The position numbers were made by a program, and so were the translations under genes. A DNA stretch of 64,000 nucleotides from positions 62,001-126,000 of the forward strand of contig VZRZ01000385.1 of the NCBI GenBank assembly GCA_013398175.1. Direction: 5' to 3'. Positions 28,401 through 41,100 of this stretch are shown here, piece after piece. The notes under the pieces were generated by a model. It made no database searches. It saw only the letters and a list, made by a program, of their open reading frames with translations, and was not told where the DNA came from. The stretch comes from Climacteris rufus. Lineage: Eukaryota; Chordata; Aves; Passeriformes; Climacteridae. Position 1 is the first letter of the stretch. Every line of letters begins with the position of its first letter.

Positions 28401-31400
28401 AATCCAGGATGCAGTAAATACAGAAGTCTGGTTACTGTATTTCAAAACTGTCAGATAAACAAGGAATAAATGGAAGTGTTTTTTCTGTGTAGCATTAGTC
28501 ACAAGGTGATTAAAATTGTGAATGAAATAGTTTTATTTGTACAGTTGTGCTTAGAATCTCTAGTGATTTCTGCAGAAACTCCAGTGTTGATGAATTATTA
28601 GTCTTTGTAGGTAGTTTCTTCTGTCTTTTTTCACATATCCACATAAAGGTTTGACTCGGTAGACATTTCTTAGCAATACATCTCCACTAGTTTAAAAAAA
28701 ATTACCTAAATGATACAATTTTAAAGTTAAAAACAACTTCTTAAAGCAACATGTGTTTATTTTAGGAAGGAAGTATGAATTTTCCAGGATCTACAGGGAC
28801 AGAGGTGAGTTTATTTAAACTTCAGACAGAATGTAGTAACTATATAGTTAACTGTAGTCAAACCTTTAAAAATCCTTCTCTTTTATTTTCTAGATTGTAC
28901 AAGCAATCCAGAACTTAACCCGTGTCTTGTACAGCATACAGGTGACTACTCCACAGCTAACTTCATTGAGTAATTAATTAGTCTTAATAATTTACTTTTT
29001 AAGATTTGTTTTCATGTTGCCCTACTTTTACACATTACGTTAATGGATACTGATCTCTACTGACTGTTGCATAAGTAGTCACAGAATACATATTTATTCT
29101 ACATCAGTGGTAGGTTAATAACTGATTAATGCTAACTTGCTTGGGCATTAGTCCCTCCTCCCAAAAAAGGATGTCTGTACAGTCCAAAAATCTGGTGGGA
29201 AAGTGAAATGGTGGCTCTGATTGAACTGATGTCATACCACATACAGATTTCTGAAATTATGGTTCAAAACATTGAAAAAATACAGTATTTTTCCTAGACT
29301 GTTCTCCTGGCTAGGACTAAGCAGTGACTCTGCCACTCAGGCAGCAAACTCAACCTAATTTTTATATTTAAATCTCAATTACTTTGTATATTCTGTAGGG
29401 CCTTAGTCTGAAGTGCTTGCCTCTTTTATGCTAAGTTTGAATGTCTTAACTTACTTTTTCTTATTTAGGTGCAGTTTTATAATTTTATTTCTAAGTGTGT
29501 CATTTAAGTAATTTTTAAACCCTATTGACATTAGCATATCTCATAATAATCCTGGGAACCTTGGGCTTAGAATTAAGTGGACTGAAGCAATACAAAAGCA
29601 AAATAAAAAGCTTGTAATTCAGGCAAATTTTTCTAAGTAATTGAAAAACAGATAGGGGCAGTAAAGCAAGATTTGGGATCATGCCTTAATTGTTCAGACC
29701 ATGAACGGGCAGTAAGGTGCAGAGAAACACGCAGGGGATCTTGTCCTTGCCCTGTTTACAAATCACTAGAGCTGACCCAATACTGGAGGAAGAGCCAAGG
29801 AAAGTGGGGACTGCACAGTGCATGAAGTTAAAAACTTTCCGGGTGGACAGCATGGGCAATGGGGCTGTGTGAATTCTCTGGGAATGCCTGCTGAAATAGA
29901 TTCCCATGTCAGCTCTGGAAGATAGGTGGTGCAGTAAGTGCCTCAGAAGATCTAAGGCGTTCTTGTTTTTCTTTCTTCTTAATCCCAGCTATTTATTTTG
30001 GTGTTATTGGAGGATGTCACAATCTTTAACGCAAGCAATGTCACAACATTCTTGCGAAGGACGGAATATAGAGCTCTTGAGTGTAAAATAGGAACATGAA
30101 ACCTGAAATTGTTACTATACTGCAGGTTTATGTTTGCACTGACAGCCCACTCTGGTGCATGTAGCAGTACAGCCCTGGTGACAGGGCTGTGCTGGCAGGT
30201 GCCAGTTGGGCTGGTATTAATTGGGCTGCAGTGATGCAGGTTAGCAAAGAGAGCCTTAAGGTAGGAGTGAGCTATGCTGTAATACAGTTTTATGTGTATA
30301 GGCCACAGCTGTGTTAGGAATACTTGCGTGAGTATAGCATTCCCAATGCCTTAATGCCCTCTTAACCATGAAAAATCATGTTTCCTATGCATCTTTACAT
30401 CCTCTGACAGAACAGGACCTCAGCTGTAATTGAAGTGCATGTGCACAGCTGTAACATTAACATGTATAATAATACGGAGTGTAAACCAGAAGCCCTGTTC
30501 AAAGTGCTGAAAACAGTTGAATGCTTTTAGAAATACCCATTTGTAAAGGCATGATTGCAGAATTTTTTTCTACTTGCTTGAGGAATAACCTTCCGAAAAG
30601 TTGAAGCATTTTAATAGAATGATTCCATGTAAAAACACAGAAACGGATTAATGCTGATATTTAAACATTTGTGCCTGATTTTGTTGTGGTGTCTAGGCAG
30701 CACTGGCTATCCAGGACAGCCACAGAGAGCTCCATAGGTTACTACTCCAAGAGAATGAGAAGACCAATCGGGGCCACGGTTCTCGGCTAAACCTCCTTTT
30801 GGAACAAGAAAAATACCGGAATCTGGAAAAACAAAGGGTAGAACTGGCCAACATACACAAATTGAAGCAGCAGTTTCAGCAAGAGCAGCAGCGGTGGCTG
30901 CGTGAATGTGACCAGCGGCAGCGGGAGCAGGAGGCGAGGGCGGGCCGGCTGGGGCAGCGCGGGCGGGAGTGCGACTGCGAGGAGGAGCTGCTGGAGCAGA
31001 GCCGACACGGGCAGGCGCTGCAACTGCAGGAGTACCAGCAGAGTCTGGAGAGGCTCCAGGAGGGCCAGAGAATGGTGGAGAGAGAAAGAGACAATGTGAA
31101 AATGCAGAAGAAGCTACTGTGGCACTGGAAGCACGGTCAGCAAAACAGCCTATTTTCACCCACAGGGGGCTATGAGGTGTGTGGTTCCCCATTGTAATTA
31201 TATCCCTGACTGCATTCCTAGAGACCTGCCTTGACGAGTAGCCCAGTATGTCTGGGTTTTGTTGGTTGTTAATGAGTGAGCATGTGGAAAGCTGAGATTT
31301 GGGCATATCCAAGGATTTTCTTTGAATCGTATGAAGCTTAATCAGGGAAGTGCAAAGTCCTTCCCTGGAAAGGAGCAACCCCGTGCATGGGTAGATGGGA

Positions 31401-34400
31401 ATCCCCAACTGGAAATCAGCTTGACTCTCTGCAGCTTTCTGAAAGGAGGTTGTAGCAAGGTGGGAGTTGGCCTGTTTTCCCAGGCAACCAGCAACTGGAC
31501 AAGAGGAAAACACCTCAAGCTGTGCCAGGGGAGGTTCAGGTTGGACATTAGGAAGAATTTCTTTGCTGAAAGAGTGGTCAGGCATTGGAACAGGCTGCCC
31601 AGGGAGATGGTGGACTCACCATTCCTGGAAGTGTTCTAAAAACTACTGGACATGACAGTTAGTCCTGTGGTTTAGTTGACATGATGGTGGTGTTGGTCAA
31701 AGGTTGGATTCAATGATCTTGGAGATCTTTTCCAGCCTTAATGATTCTATGATTCTGTGAAAAGGACCTGGGGGTCCTGGTGTTGAACATGAGTGAACAA
31801 CGTGCCCCTCTATGAAGGCAGCAGATGGTCTCCAGGGCTGCATTAGGCAAAGTATTGCTAGTAGATCAAGTGAGAGGATCCTTCCTCTCTGGTCTGTACA
31901 CACCCAGAGGACTGTGTCCAGTCTGACTCCCCAGTACAAGAAAAACAGAAGTGTGGGGTGGAGAGGAGGTGGAGACAGGGATGGATGTCCAGTGAAGTGC
32001 CTGTTTGAGAGACAGAAGCATCTCTCCAGTAAGGAAAAGCTGAGACTGTTCACCCTGGAGAAGAAGTGTTTCTTATTAATGGGGGTTCTTACTAATGTGT
32101 GTAAATACCTAAATGGAGGTTGTAAGTGAAATGGAGCCAGGTTCTTTCCAAAGGTGCCCGCTAACAGAACCAGAGGCAATGGGCACAAACAGAAATCCAG
32201 AAGATTCCTCTTGAACCTCAGAAAACGCCTTTTTCCTGTGAGGGTGATGGAGCCCTGGCACAGGTTACCCAGGGACATTGTTACCCAGTTGTTACCCAGT
32301 TGTTACCCAGTCTCCATTGTCGAGATATTCAAATGCCACCTGGACATGGTCCTTGGCAACTCTCTCCAGTGGCCCTTCTTGAGCAGGGTGGTTGGACCAG
32401 ATGTCTCCCAAAGGTCCTTTCCAAGCTCAACCATTCTGTGATTTTAAGCTGGATAGCCTACAGAAGCCAGACTTGGGCAGGTGTTTATGAAATTGAGAAG
32501 ACAGAAATTGTAAATGTGAGAATATGTGTTTTATTCTGCTTTGATACTGTGTTTGCAAGACACATTGTGTCTCTATATGTTGTAGCAAAATGAAATTATT
32601 GTAATCCTTAAGCCTATAAAGCGCTTAGTGAAGTTTTTGGTTGCTGTCCTTTTTCCTGGACCACAGCACTATCTCCAGTGATGAAAAGGTGCACCTCCAA
32701 AAGTAGTAAACACCACACTCTTGTGAACCCCACTTCAGGCCCTGCTGTCCTGTTCCCTGAAACAAGTAGCCCCTTAGGGAAAGAGGTTGGTGTGTGGCTC
32801 TGGCTCCATCCCTGATGGTATAGCTCCTTGGAGATGGTCATTATTAGGAGGTGCAATTTAAAGTAGCTCTGAAGCTGCTTAAGTATATAATACTAAAAAT
32901 GATTAAGCTTTTGTTAAGGGTGAAGGGTACAGTCTGGCTCTGAACTCAGCTGTCTGGGTGCTCACCTGCTGGGTGGGACCTCACCTCTAATCCCTGCTTG
33001 GTGGGTATGGTCTTGATTTCCATTACTGTCCTCTAAAGCACCTGAAAATCAAAACATTTTGTCTGTCTTTTCCATCTATGGAAAGCTCACTGATACAAAC
33101 AGCTTTTTTTCCCCCTAAAATTCTTGTTTTCACAAGAAAATCTGTAGAGCCTTTCTTCAGGCCATCAGCTCCATAGTTTTTCATGTGGCATCTGAGACCA
33201 TTTGGCATCAAAGCTTATACCTGCATGAGGGGGTAAAGGATTGGCCTCTGACCTCCCCCTTTTCATCCAGCTTTTGGGAACACTGTGTGAACATGACTTA
33301 CCCATATATGCTTGCCAGCCCGAACAACAAAGATGCTTTTTACTAGTATAGCATGTTCAACAATTTTGACTCATTTGGCAGTACTTAAGAAGTGGATGAT
33401 AAAACCAAAACTGAAGTTGCCCGTCAGCTTTAATATATATATGACTTCTGAAATCTTTCAAGGAGGGGAAGCTGAATGATGATAGCTTGATACAGGGATA
33501 TCCAGGATCGCACAGACAGAGAGGCCACATAAGTAAATGCTGAGTGTCAGAGAGTAGTAGTTTTTGTAATCTAATATTTCATTTGTAAGGCTACTTGTAT
33601 TTTTGTATTTTTATGTCAAGCAGACTATGTGGCTTTGGATCCATCCATGCCTTAAGATTGTCTTTGTCCTGTATTTCCACTGCTATACTCCTTGCAGCAG
33701 CAGAGCTAGTTGAATGATTGTCAGTCAGCCAGTATTCCCAGCCCAGTGTTTTTGTATTACACTGAACCTAGATAGATTTAGGTGACCAAACATTGCAATA
33801 ACTCACTGCTACTCCTGCTTTTTCCTCTTTTTTTCTTTTTTTTTTGGTGAGATTTGCCTTAATAAACACCTGCAAAGAGTCTGCAGGAATTGCATTTTCA
33901 GCCCCTGGGGGCCATGGCTTGCTTGCTAAAGCTGTTTGCCATCCCAGTTTGACTGCTGCAGTCCTATTCTCTGTGATGACCTGTCTACATGAGGTACAGT
34001 GTTATTTCTGGATTGCAGTGCACACAGATTTACATATGTGAAGTGGTACCTTGTTGAGCCATGAGGCAAAATATTAACCCCCTGAAAGGAGTCAGCTGAG
34101 CTCAGTGCATCCCATTTAGCAGTCCTTTCTTATCTGTTATTATGCAATTATTACTTGTTTTGAGGTGAGCTAAGACAAGATCTGCTAGGTTACTGGTGTT
34201 TATTCCTGAATGCTCATGAACTTTAACATGTTTTGAGGTTAACTTCTGGCAAATTAGGTGACTATTTGCTATGAATCCCCATTCTGTCTGGCAGTTAATT
34301 GTATGCATCCTGGTCTAAGGATTCTTCAGGATGATGCTCACACTTTAGTTTCACATAGCAAGAAGCAGGGAGTTGGACGCCATGATCCTTATGAGTCCCT

Positions 34401-35065
34401 TCCAGGTTGAGATATTCTGTGATTCTATGATTCTGGTGCTCGACAAAGGTGAAAATGCGATTACCTGTTTTGTTTTTTGTTGTTTCTTTTTTTTCCCCCT
34501 TCTACAGATAATGGGACATAATCAATTGGACAGCTTACAGGGTGCAAATGCAATCTACTTCAACGAAGCTGTAGTGTGTGTGTCTCTAAGCAGTCTCAAC
34601 ACATCAGATTCTTCTCTCGTTTGTGAGAATGGTGTGTATGGGAAGAATATCTCAAATTCTGATGTAGCAAGCACTAGTGAAAATCAGGTGGACCTCAAAA
34701 TGGGAACTTCTTGTCAGCCAGCATTAACTAGTACACTGTGGAAATCCACTAGTCCTTACCAGGAGATGTCTTTTTCCTGCAAAAGCAACAAGGATTCCTT
34801 AAATTATGGTAATTAATGCTTTATTTAATAAAGAAATAGTATGGGTGGTTTACCACCTCTCTGGCTGAATAGTCCTTGGAACAAAGACAGTTTGGTATTG
34901 GTGGAAGCAAGAGATTTTGATAAAACAATTGGATGCTTTTTTGCAAGATATTTGATGGTAGTTGAGAAAATAAGCAGAACAGAAATACAGAAAATTGAAA
35001 AAGTGTGTCTGTGTAATAATACTCAGAATGTTTTTCTCTCCAAATACTTTCCCAAAGCTTTTTGA

Positions 35066-35124
<59 letters not shown>

Positions 35125-38100
35125 TGAGCTAAAGTCACTCTTTCTTCAAGTGCATTTTACTGATTGTTTGAGAACATGTGTGAATTACTTGATGATTTCT
35201 AGTTAGAACAGCTTTTGGTTTACCATCTTAGAATGATAATCAATGTTCAAACACTGTTTTCTTTCTTCATTGAGGAATGAAAATATCTTGAAAGATCTGT
35301 GGACAGATAATTATATCACTTCTAAGGAATAATATAAACTTTGACAATAAGTTATGTCAGTAAAAGTAGCTTTTAATGCATTACCTTTCTCTATTATTGT
35401 ATTTTACTAGAACCCCCAAAGATATTTAGAGTGCATGGCAGTTATTGATGGTGGCTACCAAAATGAGTAGAAGAGGCTGCCTATCTGAGGACTGTATGCA
35501 AATGCACGAGGACTGTATGAAAATTCCTTGAAGGTCTTAAAAACTGTCTGGGGTTTATTTCTCATTTTTCACAACACTAGTTTTGATCTAACTTCATTCA
35601 TTAGTGTGAGTTGTAGGGTAGGATGTAAAAACACAAAAGCTAAAAGTCTTCGGGGACAACAATGTAATAGATTAACTTGTCTGGTGGGTTTTCCTGCACA
35701 GTTGTGAGATTCAGGAGACATGCACATCAACACTACAGCAGTGCCTGAGCTCCTGTTTTTCTGCAGCTGGCAGTGCAGACTCATACCAGCTTCATCAGGT
35801 CACAGCAAAGACCAGTGGGCACAGAATTAGAAGTTGAAAACATACACAGATACAATGGTTTTTAGTCGTCTCACATCCTTGATTAAGGAACTTGCTTCTT
35901 AGTACTCCTTGTAATGTATTAAGCAGCCATTGACTACAGTCTTATTAGTCCCTGGTATGTGGATTGCCAAAAAAGCATTTTATAATCAAAGGCAGGGCAG
36001 GCTAGTCCCATCACTACAATCAGCAAACCAAGCTGATTAGTAAAAGAGATTAATATTTCTGAAAGTGCCTAAATAATTAGCCCGGTGAAACTTGTTCTAG
36101 TTTGACTGAAGTTGTCATTTTAGTAATAGGTTAGCTAAACTAGTCACATTTGAAATGGAATGCATATGTGGGTTTAAACCTCTCAGAAGTGGCATAGCTT
36201 TCACTGGCAAACATACAGATGCAAGCTAACCAGGATACTTTCTATTGAACCCACAATAAAGCATTTGGTTTAATTAAACTGGCTTGTACCAGTTTAATTG
36301 CACTGATTCTAAGATAGGCTGGTGGAGCTTCTGTATCTAAAGACACCTACAATGGACCAGCTTTGTGTTCAGTGGTTGTCAATGCATCTTGTGTAGAGAT
36401 CCTTGTCTAACCCTGTTAACAGGGCACCAGGGCAGTGCCAGCACTTGGGGACCAGCACTGGCTACAAAGCCTGCCCAGGAGTCTAGTGTAAGTCTCTCAA
36501 AATCATGTTGGCAAGACCTGCAATTACTGCCTGGGTAGTGCCACAAGGTGCCTTATGTAAAGGAGTGAAACAAATCCTTGCAGCATTCTGATGGCTCAGA
36601 TGATGCTATGAAGTCCATCAGTGCATTGCTAGAGCAGGCAGGGCTGGAAGCCTCCCCTCAGAGAGATGTGCCATCACATTCCACAGTTGATCTGTGATTC
36701 AGAAGGTGACAAGTATTTTATGCTCTGAGTGTGTAGTGCCTGAGTCTGCATGATTCAGACTTACTTCTGTTGTGCATCAGGAACCACTGTACAGGAAGGG
36801 AATGGGGAATGAGATGGCTGCTAAATTTCCCCAAAGGACTCTGCACACGGAAATTAAGCAAATTGCTTGTTTCTAAGCAATGTGAATCAAATTGAACAGT
36901 ACAAACATTTCATACAAGGCAGATGATTTCCTTTTTCTTGGATATTTTTGGTCATGCTTTTTCTCCAGAGAGTTTAGCAGATTTAAGAAGATTTAAGCAG
37001 ATTTAGCAGTTTAAGAAGATCTCTTGTGCCTCCATTTCCTTACACCTCTGCAGGATGTAGTCAGTTCCAATCACTTTGAAGGAACACCAGCTGAAATGCA
37101 ATGAGGGCAAGAATTTGAAAGTTAGTTGAAAACTTCCAGTATTTTCGTGTGAATGAATGTGTCATGGCATTTTCATGCATTTTTCAACCAACTTTGTGTA
37201 AAAAATCTCATAATCATCTTCCAAAAACATCCCTAAATAATAACTAAGAATAAAACTAAGAAACAAATACTGACTATGGTTTACTGGATATAGCCACATA
37301 CCACATACATGCATGGCCAGACCTTTTGTGTATATACAAAAGGAATTTCTTGGTTTTGATTAATTTTCCCAGAATTATTAAGTATCTTGTAAGATGTCTG
37401 CTCTTTCAAAAAAACTCGTCAAATTATTTAAAGAGAAGCGCCATCTGAACACATTTTCAAGGAGTTAATCACACTGCATTCTACCGTATGTTAAGTACTA
37501 TTCAATTAAGCTTCATAAATACACACAAATGGAAATGGCTACATTCCTCCAGTGCATCATTTTCCATTCATATTTCCTAAGGTAAGACATAGGTCTCTTC
37601 ATATAGCTAACATCATGATTATATATCATTGTTTTTTGTGTATGGGAGGGAACTTTAGTAAAGACCTTCAGGCAAGTTCCCACAAAGCTGAAACTGGCAT
37701 AAGTACACTCACTAGAAAAGGTGTGTCAGTCAACAGGAGGAAAATATGATTGAAAGAAAAATGTGTTAATGCTTTACTCTAATGGTTATGAAATAATCTG
37801 CATGAAAGAAGACAAGTATTTTGGCTAATTAGGAATGAGGGGGAAGTATAGGTTTTGTGTCAGACTAGACTGAGTATTGAATAAATTAGTCTTGCATTTA
37901 ATTGACGTGTCAGGTTTACTAGCCGAAGTGATGCCTAAGGATTTACCTATGGATTCACTTCTTTGATTTCAGGAATCAGTGCCATTTTACTTCTTTTAAG
38001 CTTTGACATGAACAGCATTGTTTGCTGCTGCTACCTTTAACTTCATTTATTCAGATATCATAGTTGCAGAAATAGAATTGGAAATTGATAGATCTGGAAA

Positions 38101-41100
38101 ACTGCTGAAAATTGATGGTGGGAGATTTTTACCTCAGACATTTAGTATGAAGTATCTATACATGTGAAGTAGTGAAAAACAGTTTAAATCTTTATGGGGA
38201 ACATAGGAAAACCTGTGCTCTTCATAAACAGCCAAATGTAAGGGAGCAAAAGTAGGACTCTATTTGACTAATATAATTTTAATCTTCTTTAAAGGACAGA
38301 AATTTGTACATATATGCATATAAGCAAATGAGATTGTTTGATTTTGGAAAAATAACCCGTTTATCGGTGGATGCATAAAAGTAAGTTGTTTCTAGAGATG
38401 TAAATACTTAATCTGCAATAGAAAAAGCAAAAATTCTAGAAACAATGTGTAGTGTCCTGTAACTTCATTTAAGTTAAATGAAATTTCCTTCCTATTCCTT
38501 AAGGCAGATTGTGCTAATGGTGATTGCTCTGTTGAAGCTGTTCTTAAAACTGTAAATCAGATTCATTTGTTCTGGTTTCCCACTGTTAATTTGGATGGCA
38601 TGTAGGAAAGCACAGTTTTTGTCTGTATGCTGGTTTAATCTGGGTTAGAGTTAATTTCCTTCACAGTGGCTGGTGTGGGCCTGTGTTTTGGATTTGTGCT
38701 GAGCACAGGGTTGATAAAGTTTTTTATGTTGCTGAGCAGGGCTTACACAGAGCCAAAATGTTTTCTGCTTTTGATACTGGTAAGGGAACTGGAGGTGTTT
38801 GGGAGGTTGGTAGGAGATGCAGCCAGGACAGGTGACCCCAACTGATATTCCAGACCATGGGACATCATGCTCAATATATAAAGTGGGGGGACGAAGAGGG
38901 AAGGTGGTGACATTTGAACTGATGATGTTTGTCTTCCCAAGTCACCATTATATGTTATGGGGTCCTGCTGTCCTGGAGATGTCTGAACACCTGCCCATGA
39001 GAAGCAGTGAATTAATTCCTTGTTTTGCTTGGCTTGTGCATGTGGCATTTGCTTTCTCTGTTAAACTATCTTCATCTCCATCTATGAGTTCTCCAGCTTT
39101 TACCCTTCTGATTCTCTCCCTGACCTCTCTGGTTGGGGAGTGACTGAGGGGCTGTGTGGGACTTGGGATTAAACCACAACTAAGGCTACCTTAACATCAG
39201 TTATGGCCTAATGACATTGTGTAAAAGTACCTGCTCTATGTGTGCATCAGGGAGGTTGAGAACAATAGGCCTCTATTTCTCGTATTTGTGTTCAGAAAAA
39301 TTTGTTGCAGTAAAAGATACCCAGTGTAATATTGATGCAAGGTGAAATATGGTTTGCACTACAGTGTTAAAAAGCCATCTGAAGTCATACAGGCTGTCTG
39401 TCTGTGGTTCCAGATCAGGACTGGATTTTGGCAAGGAGCAAAACTCAGTAACTCAGGGCCTTTTTCAGGTAGCATAGCTACTGTTGCCAGTGATGGAGGT
39501 GACTAATGGGATCCTATATTGATGACTTCGTTGAGTAAGATTGCTTTCATCACTTGAAACCTGTTAAATAATGATTAACACCCCCTCCAAGAAAAGTCAC
39601 TACAGTTCTGCATGTGTGACTGTTGTGAGTTAATTTCTATACTATTGTTGCTGAAAGAACTTCTGAGTGCATCTGACCCCTTCCTCTTCTGAGCTGGAAA
39701 GTAACTGTGCTCATACAGCACACATATTACCTGTCTCCTGTTTAAACAGCACCTTTTGGAGTCAATGACAGGCCCTTACCACCTGCAGAATAGCATGTGA
39801 AGATGTTTTTCAGCCTATTTTCCTTTTTTTTTTTTTAATGTTTAATAAGATTTTTAATAATGCCATTTTTTTCATTGTCCTACACAGTATGAGCCTTCTT
39901 TCTGTTGTTCTTTCACTTGAGAAGAGGGAAATATTTAAAAAGTAAAGGATGATACAACCCCTGGAGCTCCCCAGTTTGTCAGGGAGCCCCCTAAGCAGGT
40001 GTGATATTTTGAGCTACTTTAAATTTTTTGTCTTTTTTAATCCAGTAGATGCTGTTTTGAGAACATGCAATTAATTCCTAGTTGCTCTTTCTATTCAACT
40101 TACCCCTTCTACTCTTATTGTGGATGGCTGCATATGTGAACACAGAGCCCATTCAGTGCTCAATGTAAGTTAGAATGAGAGTAAAATTAAAGGGAAATAC
40201 ATAAGAATGTGAAGTTGAGCAATATCAGCACCAGCATCTTCCAAGTTCAAAATATCATTGATTTATTAGAACAATTAAGATCTTACTTTTAACTCTGCGA
40301 TAGATAAGAGCAAATTTGCCTGTTCTCCACACCACAGAACACTGAGATTCATGCTGTGCTGGAAGACATCAGTGTCTCTGAGATACTTGGTGGAAGTGAA
40401 TCAGAGAGGAACTATTCTTTTTCCTCTTGGGAACAACACTGCTGTTTGTTTAAAGCAAATGGCAAAAGGGATTAATTCATATGTCAGTGTGATACCAAAA
40501 TGAAAAGTATGTCATTATATGTCATCTGCATTACTGTATTTTAAGTAACACTGTAACACTGTAAAGTTTTAAGTAACTCTGTAACACTCAGGTTTTGTGG
40601 TTCTGTTACTGATTTTCTCATCTCAGAACACTTTTCTCGTTTCTGAACTTAACCACAGTAGATGCAGCACTATTACATAACCTTTTAATTAAGGCAGCTA
40701 ATGATATTCTGGTTTTGTTTGGTACACTAATGTAAGTAATGCCTATCCTGTGTAACACCTGTCCGATTTTATTCTTTCTCATATCTTCTCCATTACAGTT
40801 CATCCATTTGTGGGAGGGAAGTTTAAAATGGTTCACATCTTTAAGGTTAGGTGTCACTGTTTTACCCGGAATGGAGCACATGAGCCAGTGCAGTGAGAAG
40901 CAGCAGAGAGAGAGTTTATTATTGTATTTTACCCTTAGGTATGGTAAAAACCCATTAGGTGATTGGACAGTGGTTACCCACCCCCCGGGGTGATTGGCTG
41001 AAGTCCTACAACACCCAATTCCAAAACACACTCTGTCTTGAATCAAAACAGATCAGGAAAAACAGCAGGGGTCCAACCCTTATCTTGTTGTTTTCATAGT

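Noticed and set aside
30707..31585. 292-codon reading frame on the - strand
   Set aside because: It is antisense to the coiled-coil exon W and runs on into a CR1 fragment. Its Pro/Ala/Ser-rich text is what reversed CAG/GAG/CGG codons produce.
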